Positions 1-10,449 of a stretch of 64,000 nucleotides of DNA are shown one piece after another. The position numbers and the translations under genes were made by a program. The stretch is from NCBI GenBank assembly GCA_963702535.1, contig CAVPDG010000021.1:62001-126000 (forward strand), written 5' to 3'. Positions within the stretch are counted from its first letter, which is position 1. Every line of letters begins with the position of its first letter. The notes beneath the pieces are model-generated. The model had not been told where the DNA came from. It did no database searches and saw only the letters and a program-made list of their open reading frames with translations. Source of the stretch: CAVPDG01 sp963702535 (GTDB lineage Bacteria > Chloroflexota > Anaerolineae > Anaerolineales > UBA4823).

Positions 1-1008
1 CTGCCGGATATGAACGGGGTTCAATTTACCGAGATGATCCGCCGCGATCACCCCGAAGTGCAGGTGATTGTGCTCGCAGCGGACAAACTGGGCGACATTG
101 TGATCAACGCCATGCGCAGCGGCGCATCTGACTTCCTGACCTACGAAACGCCCCTGGAAGAGCTGCGTGTTTCGATTTACCGCGCTGGCGAGATCGCGGT
201 TGCCGAAAAGAAAAAGCGCGGGGTAGGTCGGGATGCCGAGCGCACCATGCCCAGCCCCGAAAGAGGCGAGGGGCACAAAGGCAAGGTCATTGCTGTTTAC
301 AGCCCCAAAGGCGGCACGGGAACGACCACGCTGGCGATCAACCTGGCAATAGCCCTGCAAAACAGCGAGACGACCGTTGGGCTGGTAGATGGCGACATGC
401 AATATGGTGATGTGGGCTTACTGCTCAACGAGATGACCACCTTATCGATCCTCGACCTGGTAACGCGCATCTACGAGCTGGATACGCACGTCATCGAAGA
501 TGTGATGGTGCTGCACAAATCATCGGGCATGCACTTCCTCACTGCCCCTCCCCGCCCGGAGCTGGCTGAAAAAGTTGAGGGCGAACACTTGAACATCATC
601 CTGGACATCATGCGCCGCATTTTCGATTACATCGTCATCAACACCAGCGTATATATCAATGAGCCCTGCCTGGCGGCGCTGGAAGAAGCAGACCAGGTGG
701 TGCTCATCGCCACGCAGGACATCGCCAACATCCGCAACATCCATTCTTTCCTGAATATCTGGAGCAACCTGGGGAAGACCAAGGATCGCTTGACGCTTGT
801 CCTCAACCGCTATGTTAAAAAACGCAACATCACGCCGGAAAGGATCAGCGAAAGGCTCGGCATGCCGGTGGCAATCACCATTGCCGAGGATGATATCGTT
901 TTCCGCTCACTCAACCTGGGCATCCCCTTCACACTCAGCGACAAAGGCGCGGCGACCACGCAAGCCGTCCAGGAGCTGGCAAGCAAGTTGCGCAATGAGT
1001 TAGGCTAG
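1..1008 (+). CDS. CpaE/MinD-like pilus-assembly ATPase with receiver domain, 5' end cut off
   Basis: The reading frame is already open at base 1, so the N-terminus lies outside the window. The first ~65 visible residues are the second half of a response-regulator receiver fold (VIVLAADKLGD, then SGASDFLTYETPLEEL). From about residue 93 a ParA/MinD-type P-loop domain follows, with the deviant Walker A KGGTGTTT and the switch-like stretch VGLVDGDMQYGDVG. This order (receiver, then MinD-like ATPase) is that of CpaE/TadZ proteins, which position type IVb (Flp/Tad) pili at the cell pole or membrane. No other tad gene is visible here, so they would lie upstream. The gene converges on the von Willebrand gene with 3 bases between stops. 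The family call is firm; the pilus role is inferred. Confidence 0.85.
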   Translation: MPDMNGVQFTEMIRRDHPEVQVIVLAADKLGDIVINAMRSGASDFLTYETPLEELRVSIYRAGEIAVAEKKKRGVGRDAERTMPSPERGEGHKGKVIAVYSPKGGTGTTTLAINLAIALQNSETTVGLVDGDMQYGDVGLLLNEMTTLSILDLVTRIYELDTHVIEDVMVLHKSSGMHFLTAPPRPELAEKVEGEHLNIILDIMRRIFDYIVINTSVYINEPCLAALEEADQVVLIATQDIANIRNIHSFLNIWSNLGKTKDRLTLVLNRYVKKRNITPERISERLGMPVAITIAEDDIVFRSLNLGIPFTLSDKGAATTQAVQELASKLRNELG

Positions 1009-1011
1009 CAG

Positions 1012-3363
1012 TTAGTAAGTTACATCCTGCAGCGCGCTGCGCTTCGTGGCTACCCAAAGACGGACGCCCGGGTTGCTGGTGATCACCTGCTCAGCGCTCA
1101 ATTGGCGGAAGGTCGCCTTTATTTCCCCTTTGCTCGCATCCAGGAGCAGGATTTTATCGCCGTGCACATCCACGGTAAATTCAACCGGTCGGAGACCGGA
1201 GATGTACACGTCGGCTTTCTTCTGATCCCCGCCCACCTTCACACGCGCCGAGTGACGCCGGACACCTGCCTGGCGCACGCTGATCACATCCACGGCGGGG
1301 GTATCGCGCATGCACACCGCAATATACACATCCGGCGGCGGGGATAGGTAGCGGATGGAAAAGCGCGGCTCAACATAGACCAGCAAGAATACTGCAAGTG
1401 CAAACAACAAGAGACCGCCCGCGACCCAAAGCCAGGTGGGTGGCGGACAGCCTTGAAAAAGGCTTGACCCGGATTTCATCGGGCAGGCATCCTCCAGGTC
1501 GGAGTAGCCATCCCGGTCCCAATCCGGCGCAGGTGTAGGTCGTGGTGTGGGCAGGACAAAAGCAGACTCGGCTTGAGTTGCCACCGGCGTGCAGCGCGGC
1601 GCGGTTACCCGGACGGGGATGGCGCGCTCGACGCCTGGGAAAGGATGATCCTCTGGCAGCAGGGCATCCACTTTCAGCGTGAAGGTTTCCTCGCTCTGGC
1701 TGTCGCAGGCAAGCTGGGAGATCAGCGGCTGGCACAAGCCGGTTAAGTCGCCGCGCAGCTCCCCACCTTGCCCAGAGAGGGTGATATCTCCTGCCGGACC
1801 GCTTACGATAGCGCTCAGCGTTCCGGAAACCACCGAGCGCGCATCGCCTATGCTGACCTGCAGCTTGGGCGCAACATCCGCGGAGCACTCGATCTTCGCC
1901 GGATTGAGCAACTGGATGAAGGGGCTGGGACCGATATCGATCAGCAGACGTGCCGTGGCGATGGGGATAGCGTCCAACAGGCGCTCACCGGCGGAGCCGG
2001 CATGCACGACAAAGACAAATCGGGCGAATTCGTTGCCAACATACGGGTAGATCGAAGGCAGGTCGAAGCTCAGCGTGTATACACCGTCCTCATCCGGCTT
2101 GGTCTCCGAAGCCAGCGGGATCTGCGCCAGCGTGCCATCCGGCAGCAGAACTTCCGTCCAAACCGGCTGTGGCTCCAGGATGGGCTCGCCACCTGCGTCC
2201 TGCAAGGAGAAGCGGATACGGAAGGGCTGCCGCGGGCTCTGGCTTTGGCTGGCGAGGTAGACATTCTTCAGTCCCAGGGGGATGACCTCTGGCGAGACGA
2301 GCTGGATGCTATAAGAACCCAGGCGATCGATGAAAACGTTGGTCGCCCAATCCGTGCGGATGGTCCAGTACTGGTCCTTATAGTCGTCCGCCAGGCGCGG
2401 GGCGGCGATCGAGACGACCCCAACCGGATTCTTGCTCCCCGCTGAATCGCGCTACTCCAGCCTCGCCTGCCTGCACCACCTGGCCGCGCGGATCAATCAC
2501 CTGCAAGCCGCCCTGTTTGGCGCCCGGCGGGTAGCTGGCGGTGATGACAATATTATCGATGTAACGGCTGACGTAGAACGATAGGTCCTCTCCCGGCTTG
2601 ACCAGGCTGCCTTTGGTCGGGATGGTATCTTGCAGCAAAGCCACGATGGTGTTGTAGGTATCCTGGATCTGGTCAGGTCGCTCGATGAGATACACGAACA
2701 CGTGATCGTACGTCTGCTGCATGCCCTGCCAGAAGGCGACATAATTATCGAACTCATCCAGATTGCTATCTGCGCCTTTCAAGATCATCAAGAATAGTGG
2801 GATATCGGGATATTGCTGGATGAGCTTCTCGATCTCTGCGCTGCTCTGCCCTTCCGGCGGGTACGGCACGCCATCGGTAATGAGCACCACCGCAGGCAAG
2901 CTGGCGGATTTACGCTCGGGGGAGGTGGTTAGTTCGTGATAGGCAAGCTGAAGGGCAGGCACCAGTTTCGTGGCAGTTTCCGGTTTAGGGGTGGCAATCA
3001 AGCCCGCCAGCTCGTCACGCCTGCCTGCCAGCGCTCCCAACGGGCTGATCAGGGTAGGCTCGTCGCCCAGGCTGATCACACCAACCTGGTAATCCGCTTC
3101 ATTCGCCTGGGCGAAACCCAGGCGCGCCAGGAACATATCCGCACCGGTGATGCGCAAAAAATCCACATCACTGCCGTAGGTTGTGCAGCCAGCAACCAGC
3201 ATCTCTTTGGGGAACATGCTGCAAGAATTATCGAGCACGATCACCATATCGATCGGTTTGGCAAATTCGCCCGTTTGCGCCAGGACAGGCGCGTCCAGGC
3301 TGAAGCTCGCCAAAAACAATGACCATAGTCAGCAGCCAGGAGAAAACTCGGGTATTTTTTCAT
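1012..3363 (-). CDS. Secreted/membrane von Willebrand factor A domain protein (frame broken)
   Basis: One gene is read across three frame breaks. Joining frames at about 3355 (A run) and 3310 (T run) restores a classic signal peptide starting at the ATG at 3363 and ending near VLAQTG. A third break near 2438 (C run) separates the vWA part from the rest. The vWA domain carries the MIDAS motif DNSCS and a later LITDGVPYP. It is followed by beta-sandwich-like sequence, a thrombospondin type-3-like calcium motif (DWDRDGYSDLEDACP), one membrane helix near WLWVAGGLLLFALAVFLLVY and a cytoplasmic tail of ~115 residues. It is probably a surface adhesion or ligand-binding protein anchored by its C-terminal helix. 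It is divergent from the NBR1-domain lipoprotein. Whether the breaks are real or assembly errors cannot be decided from the sequence. Confidence 0.7.
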
Positions 3364-3539
3364 CCCCTGTATTGTATACCAGAAACGGGTCACACGTTTT
3401 CACAGAGTCGAAAGCCTTGCGCCATGAAAAGCGCAAACGAAGACATCCATGCACTTGTAAGGGATGGCACAAATGGTATATACTCAAGCCAGTGCTATTG
3501 GAGGAAGTGGTAAGCCATGGCGCATCGAGGAGAATCGCA

Positions 3540-4766
3540 ATGAAGGGTACCGCGGCAACCATCCTGCTGACCGTTTGGATCGCAGCGCTTTTCTTGAGCG
3601 CCTGCCAGCCAGCGGTATCGAGCCCACCGACGCTGGGCGCCACCTCTGCCCCGCCGGGCGCAGCCTTCACCCAGGCGGCAGAGACCCTCGCGGGACAGCT
3701 CACCGAGCAAGCGCGCAACTTCAAATCACCTACCCCCACCGCCACGGTCACCATCACCCCCACCGGCACTGCCACCCCCACGCGCACTGCCACCCTGACG
3801 CCAACGCCTCGGGCTTCAGCCACACCCACAATCACCCGCACCCCAACCGAAACACCTTACGGCGCCACCTTCCAGACCCCCAACCCCTCCGGAAACCTGT
3901 GCAACAAGGCGGAGTTCGTGGAGGATGTGACCATTCCGGATAACACCCGCATCCCACCGGCGTCCTATTTCACGAAGACCTGGCGCATCCGCAACGCAGG
4001 TTACTGCACCTGGAGCGAAGATTACGCCCTGGTTTTCGTCAACCGCGACCAGATGAATGGCCCGATGCGCCAGCGTCTGAATAAAACGGTCAAGCCCAAC
4101 GAGTTCGTGGATATCTCCGTCGATCTGAAATCCCCCAACTACTCTGGCGATTTCCAGGGAAATTGGATGCTGAGCGACGCCGATTTCAAGCGTTTCGGCA
4201 CCGGAGAGCAAGCGAATGGCGTGATCTGGGTGCGCATCCGGGTGGTCATCCAAACCCCCGAGCCAAGCGATTATTACTCCTTTGCGACGAATGTCTGCTC
4301 TGCCAGTTGGGCGGGCACTGCCGGCAGCCTGCCCTGCTCTGGCACCCCCAACAATCCGCGCGGCTGGGTGCTCTACCTGACAAATCCGGATTTCGAGAGT
4401 CGTCACGAAGACCAGCCATCGCTTTGGACCAACCCACCCCTGGAAGCCGGCGGTATCATCACCGGCACCTATACATCCGTTGCGGTAGGGTCCGGCGACC
4501 ATTTCGTTGCAGATATCGGCTGCCTGTACGGTTTCGATGACTGCAACGTGGTTTTCTCAGTCAAGTACCAGCTGCGCGAAGGGCGCATCTTCACCCTCGG
4601 CGAATATAACGAAGTTTACGACCAGGATATCAACCGCATCGATATCGACCTGGAAGATCTTGAAGAGCGAAACGTCACCTTCTTCCTGGTGGTTGAGGCG
4701 CGGGGTGATCCGGCGCAAGCTGCCGCAGCGTGGCTCAATCCCTATATCGGTCCGCCGCCCGAATAA
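3540..4766 (+). CDS. Lipoprotein with Thr/Pro linker and NBR1-Ig-like domain
   Basis: The start is the ATG at 3540, seven bases after a GAGGAG ribosome site; upstream in-frame codons are not coding-like. The product is ~408 aa. It begins with a lipoprotein signal (AALFLSACQP, lipid-modified Cys), then a long Thr/Pro/Ala linker (residues ~60-105, TPTPTATP type), then an immunoglobulin-like fold whose signature (FVEDVTIPDNTRIPPASYF, TWRIRNAGYCTW) matches the NBR1 Ig-like domain common in Chloroflexota surface proteins. The C-terminal ~180 residues hold several paired cysteines and look like a second beta-rich extracellular domain. It should sit on the outer face of the membrane; its ligand is unknown. 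It is followed by the hydrolase gene after 3 bases, so the two are probably co-transcribed. Confidence 0.8.
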   Translation: MKGTAATILLTVWIAALFLSACQPAVSSPPTLGATSAPPGAAFTQAAETLAGQLTEQARNFKSPTPTATVTITPTGTATPTRTATLTPTPRASATPTITRTPTETPYGATFQTPNPSGNLCNKAEFVEDVTIPDNTRIPPASYFTKTWRIRNAGYCTWSEDYALVFVNRDQMNGPMRQRLNKTVKPNEFVDISVDLKSPNYSGDFQGNWMLSDADFKRFGTGEQANGVIWVRIRVVIQTPEPSDYYSFATNVCSASWAGTAGSLPCSGTPNNPRGWVLYLTNPDFESRHEDQPSLWTNPPLEAGGIITGTYTSVAVGSGDHFVADIGCLYGFDDCNVVFSVKYQLREGRIFTLGEYNEVYDQDINRIDIDLEDLEERNVTFFLVVEARGDPAQAAAAWLNPYIGPPPE

Positions 4767-4769
4767 GCC

Positions 4770-5739
4770 ATGGCTGCCCCATCCTTTGAAGATTTTCAGA
4801 GGCGCATCCAGGAGCTCTACCAGAGACAACAGTATGACCAGGCGTACGATCTGGCTGAGCGGAATGCAGGCGCCTATCCTGAGCAAAAGCCTGTTGTCAA
4901 TTACTGGCGCGTTTGCATGGCGGTGCGCACCGGCAGGCAGGCTGAGGCGCTCCGAACGCTCGATGAGACACTCGCTAACGGCTTCTGGTATGGAGAGACC
5001 TTGCTGCGCAAGAGTCCTTCCTTGCAGCCGCTGCAGAACAACGCCCAGTTCGAGAAACTGGTGGAACGTAACCATGAGCAGCAGATCAAAGACCAGGAGC
5101 AGCTCTTCCCTCTGATCACGCTGCGCTCCAAAGGCGAGCTGCCAGGACGACGAGCATCCCTGCCCGCTGCTCGTGGCGCTGCACGGCAACGGCTCTTCGG
5201 CGCAGGGCTCGGTGGATTTCTGGAAACCGGCTGCCAGCGCCGGCTGGCTGGTGGGCATCCCGCAGTCTAGCCAGGCAATGTGGAAAGATGCCTACGTCTG
5301 GAACGATCTGGAGATCGCCCGTGCCGAGCTCGAGCAGCACTTAAATCTGCTTAAGCGACAGTACGCCGTGGACCCGCGGCGCAGTGTGCTGGCAGGACAC
5401 TCGATGGGGGCAGAGGTAGCCATCTGGCTGGCTCTGACCGGGACGCTGGAAGTGCAGGGTGTGGTGGCAATCGCTCCTGGGGGACCCTTCATGGATAACC
5501 CGGACGACTGGAGCGACCTGGCGCAGGCTTACTCTGGCGAAAAGCTAAGCGTAACCTTGATCTACGGAACAGCCGATACGAGCATCCCACAGGCGAACAT
5601 CCCTGTCCTTGCCGATATCCTGCAAAATGCCGGGATCCGTTGCGAGCTTGAAATTCTGCCTGGGGCTGGGCACGAATACGAGCCCGCCTACATCGCGCCC
5701 TTCCTGCGCGGCTTGAACATCATATCGAAGATGGAATAG
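4770..5739 (+). CDS. Alpha/beta hydrolase with N-terminal helical repeat region (frame broken)
   Basis: Residues 1-115 are helical and TPR-like (YQRQQYDQAYDLAERNAGAYP). A frame change near 5145 then leads into an alpha/beta hydrolase. The hydrolase has an oxyanion-type HGNG, the nucleophile elbow GHSMGA (Ser), a candidate acid in YGTADTSIP and a His in GAGHEYEPAY. This is the esterase/dienelactone-hydrolase-like group; the substrate is unknown. The start ATG at 4770 lies 3 bases after the lipoprotein stop, which suggests co-expression. A strong hairpin follows the stop. With the break repaired the protein is ~322 aa. It could be a carboxylesterase or peptidase-like enzyme. Confidence 0.7.
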
Positions 5740-5748
5740 CCGAAACAG

Positions 5749-5783
5749 GATGTGCAGTGCGGTCTGCGCCCGCACTGCACATC
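5749..5783. terminator. Bidirectional terminator hairpin
   Basis: A perfect 14-bp inverted repeat (left arm 5749-5762, right arm 5770-5783, 7-base loop), extended by AAACA/TGTTT outside the arms, sits between the convergent hydrolase and FGGY kinase genes. Confidence 0.75.
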
Positions 5784-5809
5784 ATGTTTCGAGATCAATC
5801 CACCCATGC

Positions 5810-7336
5810 TCATTCAGAGCGGTTCAAGCTGTGATAGATCTCCTTGAGCGCCGGGTAAACCTTGCGATACGCCTGGTACAGCGGCTGGTAGGTCTGCTCT
5901 GCAGCGAGGCTTGCGCCGGGAAAGACTGCAGTACCGGCACATAACCCTTGACCGAATCGAAAGACGGGCATACTCCCGCGCCGATGGCGGCGATTAACGC
6001 CGCGCCGACCGCCGCGGCTTCCTGGTCGTAAGGCGTTTTCTCCATCGTCCTGCCGGTCACATCTGCCAGGATGCGCAGCCAGGGCACGCCGCGCGCTCCG
6101 CCGCCCACCGCCCGCAGCGGCTGGCACTCGAAGCCATGCTGCTCTCGGATCAAATCCAGTATCCAGCGGAAGTTATACGCCACGCCTTCATAGACCGAGC
6201 GCGCCATCTGGTCGCGACTGTGATTGGCGCCCAGGTTGATAAAAGCCGCCCGCACGCTTTCATCGGGCACCGGGCAGCGCTCCCCGTAGAGCCAGGGGGT
6301 GAAGATCAGGCTGCCGCTGCCGGGCGCCTGAGCATCCACCCGGGCGTCCATCATCGCATACGCCTCACTGCTTGGCTCCAAACCGTATAGCTCCTTGACC
6401 GCCCATTTCAAGGATGCTCCTACCGTTTCGCCTTCCCCAATTAGGAGAAGTTTGGATGGGTCAGCGGACTGCAGGGTTGCCATACCGCGCCGCCCGGTGA
6501 CCTTGCGGGCGGTTGTCACGCCGATGTAGCCGGAAGTGCCCAGGGCGATATGGGCGTCGCCGTCGCCCACCGCTCCGGAGCCAACCGCCGTGCACATGGC
6601 GTCGCCGGCTCCGCCGTAGACTGGCGTGCCTGCCGGCAAGCCCAGCTGCTGCGCCGCATCGGGCAGCAGCCCGCCAACCTTATCGACCGAGCGCACCAGC
6701 TCGGGGAATTTATTTACGTCCAGTCCGAACAGGCGGATGAGCGTGTTATCCCAGGTCTTGCTCTTCAGGTTGAACAGACCGGTGACACTGGCAACGCTCC
6801 ACTCGTAAACCAGGCGCCCGGTGGTGCGGTGAAGGATGAAGCTGCTGCAATCCATGAACGCCGCCGCTTTTTGGTAAACCTCGGGCTCGTGGCGCTTGAG
6901 CCACAAGTATTTGGGCAGCAGGTCCTTACCGCTGAGCACCGCTCCGACCAGCGTGGAGAAAATGGACGCGCCGCCCAACTTACGCATCACCTGCTCGGCT
7001 TCCTCCCAGGCGCGCCCATCCAGCCAGCTGATGCAGTTACGCAAAGGGACGCCATCTTTGTCCACCGGTATGGTATTGAGCATCTGGAAGGAGAAGGAGA
7101 GCGCCAGCACCTGCTCTGGCTTAGCGCCGCTCTTCTCCAGAACCTGCCGCGTGCCTTTCACCACACCTTTCCACCAGTCTTCGACATCCTGCTCGGCGTA
7201 CATCGGCTGGGGATAATAGGTCGGATAGGTTTCGTATGCAGTCGCAACGACCTGCTCGCCCAGCGACTGCCCTTAAGTTGAATAAAACGGTTTTGCAACC
7301 ACTTGTCCCTACATCGTGTGCAAGTATGTACTCCAT
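5810..7336 (-). CDS. FGGY-family carbohydrate kinase, xylulokinase-like (frame broken)
   Basis: It starts at the ATG at 7336 behind a GGAGGGG site. The N-terminal ATP-binding motif HDVGTSGCKTVLF is in a different frame from the body, with a break near 7272; a second break near 5925 precedes the C-terminus ending in KEIYHSLNRSE. The body contains ALGTSGYIG, the FGGY-type GERCPVPDESVRAAFINL and AVGGGARGVPWLRILAD, all typical of xylulokinase-like enzymes that phosphorylate a ketose or polyol with ATP. It lies downstream of an ABC sugar transporter on the same strand, separated by an oppositely oriented hydrolase gene, so a role in breaking down the imported sugar is likely. The exact substrate cannot be read from the sequence. 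Confidence 0.8.
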
Positions 7337-7432
7337 GAAGCCCCTCCGTGGTACGATGTGTGGCTTGATTCTACACCCGCTTCGCCAACCTGCCCGAGCG
7401 AATAGTGGCGCAGCAGGAGTACAATAGGAAAA

Positions 7433-8320
7433 ATGCAAAACTCCCATTCATTCAACCCAGGCGATCAAACGATCGCGCTTAATCGAGGGTCGCAGGCTTG
7501 GCTATGCTGAGTACGGCGACCCGCTGGGCGCGCCGGTGCTGTACTTCCCCGGCACGCCGAGCTCTCGCCTGATGCACCCGCCCATCGAGCCGACAATCGC
7601 ACTGGGCGTACGCTTATTTGTCCTGGAAAGACCCGGTTACGGGCTATCAGATTTCCAGGAGCAGCGAAAGCTCCTGGATTGGCCCAACGACGTAACCGCA
7701 TTTGCGGACACCTTGGGTATTTGACGGGTTTTCTGTGGTGGGAGTTTCCGGCGGAGGGCCGTACGCTGCAGCGTGCGCCTTCAAGCTGCCGGGGCGAGTC
7801 ACCCGGGCTGCCATCATCGGTGGCGTCGGTCCTAGCGATCTGCCGGGGGCGATCGATGAGATGCCGCCTCGTCCGGCGCATCGGAGCACGGATAGCCAGG
7901 GAGGCGCCCTGGCTGCTGAAGACGGTTCTCTGGCTTACAGCCAACCCGCAGCGGGACCCGCAACGCTTCTTCGAGCGGATGGTCTCCGGGAACTCAACGG
8001 TGGATCAGGAGATCATCTGCCACCCAGAGGTCAAGGCGATGCTGCTGGAGAATTACCGAGAAGCTACACGCAATGGGCTGCGTGGCTTCGCCCAGGACAG
8101 CATCATCCTCTCCAATCCCTGGGGGTTTCGCCCGCAGGAGATCAGCACACCCGTCCTGCTGTGGCACGGTGAAGAAGACGCCAATGTCTCTATCTCGGCA
8201 GCGCGCTACCTGGCGCACAGCATCCCCAATTGCCAGGCGAGATTCCTGCCTGGCAAAGGGCACTGGTTGTTTTATGAATGCTGGGCGGAGATCCTGAAGC
8301 GAGCTCCTGTCCTGACTTAA
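7433..8320 (+). CDS. Alpha/beta hydrolase (frame broken three times)
   Basis: The ATG at 7433 follows an AGGA site. The coding signal moves between frames near 7490, 7722 and 7866. Joined, it reads as a ~290-aa alpha/beta hydrolase: YAEYGDPLGAPVLYFPGTPSS (start of the fold with the oxyanion region), GVSGGGPYAAACA (nucleophile Ser), WHGEEDANVS (acid) and GKGHWLF (His). It resembles the haloperoxidase/epoxide-hydrolase-like lineage; the substrate is unknown. It lies on the plus strand inside a block of minus-strand sugar genes, and its TAA stop overlaps the TAA of the opposing isomerase gene in the palindrome TTAA. Confidence 0.65.
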
Positions 8321-9279
8321 ATCTGGCTTTCTAACGATTTCAGAAAATCGAAGCCCACTTTTTGGCGGCGGTCGAACTCTTCCAGGGTGGGTTTTTTATG
8401 CCCCGGCATGAGGAACGGGGCGCACTGCTCGTAGCCGAAGTAGCCCTGGTAATCGATCTCCTTGCAGGCTTTGAAGAACGGGATCCAGTTCTCGATGCCA
8501 TCGCCGGGGATCACCTCTTCGCTGGCGAAGATGAAGCCGTGCGGACCGGACTTGAGGATGATGCCCAAGGTGTGCGAGTGCACCATGCGCTTGCCCACCG
8601 CCAGGACGGTTTGGCGGATGAAATCCGGCTCCTGGTTATCGAAGAGCGAGAGGTCGAGCCCGATCTTGACGTTCTCCATATCGATCTCGTCGACGATATC
8701 GAGCAAATCCTTGACGTTGTTGGTCACAGGCGGGTGCCCCTGCACCGCCAGTGTGACGCCGTAATCCTGGGCGATGCGCCCGGATTTGGCGATGCCATCC
8801 CGGATGGCTTCCCACTCCGCCAGGTAGTCCTCCATCTTGGAGACCTCCAAAGAGCGGGAGTGCATGGCGATGTTGCCGTAGCCCTGGTTCCAATAGATGG
8901 GCCAGAAATAACCGATGAATGCCGGCAGGATGCGCACGATCGGGCAATCCAGGTCGCGCGCCAGCTCGCAACACTCCCGCACGTAGAGCAGCTCCTTCTC
9001 CAGGCGCGGCACCAGCACGTGATCGCTGCGCATGAAGTTGTTGGCGGCGTCTACCGCGGCGAACTTGACGCCCTTGGAACGGGCATAGTCCAGCAAACTT
9101 TGGCGCCTGGGCTTGTCCCAGTCCATCGGGAAGCACAGCGGGCGGTGGGGCCAGATATCCACCGCTTCGTAGCCAAACAAGACCGCGCGGTCGACAATCT
9201 CTTCCATCGTGAGCGGTCTGCCATCGTAGAAATATGCGCCGTAATTCACCGCGTCAAGGCTTTGCTTAATTCGGAACAT
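8317..9279 (-). CDS. Sugar phosphate isomerase/epimerase, xylose-isomerase-like TIM barrel
   Basis: An intact 320-aa protein with a GAGGAG site before its ATG. It has the AP-endonuclease-2/xylose-isomerase TIM-barrel pattern: YEAVDIWPHRP early, CPIVRILPAF, VTLAVQGHPPVTNN, KIGLDLSLFD, RMVHSHTLGI and FGYEQCAPFL, supplying acidic and His residues for a divalent metal site. Family members isomerise or epimerise sugars, inositols or tagatose/tartronate-type compounds. Its place between an aminotransferase and a sugar kinase points to catabolism of the substrate brought in by the ABC transporter. The specific reaction is unknown. Confidence 0.85.
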   Translation of the reverse strand: MFRIKQSLDAVNYGAYFYDGRPLTMEEIVDRAVLFGYEAVDIWPHRPLCFPMDWDKPRRQSLLDYARSKGVKFAAVDAANNFMRSDHVLVPRLEKELLYVRECCELARDLDCPIVRILPAFIGYFWPIYWNQGYGNIAMHSRSLEVSKMEDYLAEWEAIRDGIAKSGRIAQDYGVTLAVQGHPPVTNNVKDLLDIVDEIDMENVKIGLDLSLFDNQEPDFIRQTVLAVGKRMVHSHTLGIILKSGPHGFIFASEEVIPGDGIENWIPFFKACKEIDYQGYFGYEQCAPFLMPGHKKPTLEEFDRRQKVGFDFLKSLESQI

Positions 9280-9321
9280 CTCGCCGTCTCCTCTTATCTT
9301 TGCTATCCACCAAAATTATTC

Positions 9322-10430
9322 TTATCGCTTAAGCACCTGTTTGAGTGCAGCCAGCAGCAGATTGACGTTCTCGCGCTGCGAGGAGTGACCCATCAAGCCA
9401 ATCCGCCATACCTTGCCTTTATACAAGCCAATGCCGCCCGAGATCTCAATGTTATAGTCCTTCAACAAGGCAGAGCGCACTGCCAGGTCATCATAGCCCT
9501 CCGGGATCTGCACCGTGGTGATGGATGCCAAGCGGTGGGATAACGGCACCACCGGCTGGAGCCCCATCTTCTCGAGCCCCTCCCAGAGCAATTCTGCATT
9601 CGCCTGGTGGCGCGCCCAGCGAGCCTCCAAGCCCTCTTCTTTGATGATGGAAAGCCCCTCATAAAGGGCATAGATCATACTGACCGGAGTGGTATGGTGG
9701 TAGATATGATCTTTTCCCCAGAATTTGCCCAGTAAGTTCAGATCCAGGTACCAATTGGCAATCTTGGTCTTGCGCGCCGCGAGATACAGCCTGGGCACGC
9801 GGGTTTACCGTGATCGGCGCCAGCCCCGGAGGCACGCTGATGCATTTCTGGGAGCCGCTGAAGGCGATATCCACACCCCAGGCATCCACCTGGATCGGGA
9901 CGCCGCCGAGCGAAGCCACGCAATCCATCACCAGCAGCCCACCCTGCGCATGGACGAGCTCTGCCATGCCTTCCATCGGCTGCCGCACGCCGGTGGAAGT
10001 CTCCGCCTGGACCATCGCCACCAGGCGGGCCGGGTTCTTTTGCAGCGCAGCTTTCACCTCGTCAGGCGTGAACGCTTCTCCCCAGGGACGGTCGATCCGC
10101 GTCACCTGCGCCCCATAGCGCGCCGCGATCTCCGCCAGGCGCTCGCCGAAGAAGCCCATCACGCACACCAAAACCGGGTCGCCCGGCTCGATGAAATTGC
10201 ACAGGGCGGTTTCCATACCCGCGCTGCCGGTGCCAGAGACCGGGAAGGTCAGGGAGTTCTCTGTCTGGAACAGGTAGCGCAGCATCGCCTGGATTTGTTC
10301 CATCAGCTCCACGACTTGAGGGTCGAGGTAACCGACCAGCGGCAGGCTGAGCGCCTGTAAAACCCGCGGGTGCACATTGCTGGGTCCGGGTCCGAGGAGA
10401 ATGCGCGGCTTTCAGATTAATGGATGCCAT
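9322..10430 (-). CDS. Class V aminotransferase, alanine-glyoxylate/serine-pyruvate type (frame broken)
   Basis: The start ATG at 10430 follows an AAGGACAG site. Frame breaks near 10405 and 9800 divide it. Joined, it reads LLGPGPSNVHPRVLQAL at the N-terminus, SGTGSAGMETALCN, QAETSTGVRQP, VMDCVASLGGVP, the PLP-lysine motif SGSQKCISVPPGLA and C-terminal GGIGLYKGKVWRIGLMGHSS. This is the purine/glyoxylate class V group (alanine-glyoxylate, serine-glyoxylate or ureidoglycine-glyoxylate transaminase). It is 19 bases downstream of an ABC permease and 42 bases upstream of the isomerase, so it appears to be in the sugar operon. A transaminase here suggests an amino sugar, or a C2 glyoxylate product, in the pathway; that part is inference. 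Confidence 0.8.
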
Positions 10431-10449
10431 AGGATGCTGTCCTTTCAGA

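Noticed and set aside
8362..9543. A 393-codon plus-strand frame opposite the sugar isomerase gene
   Set aside because: The minus strand encodes an intact TIM-barrel enzyme; the plus-strand translation is not protein-like.
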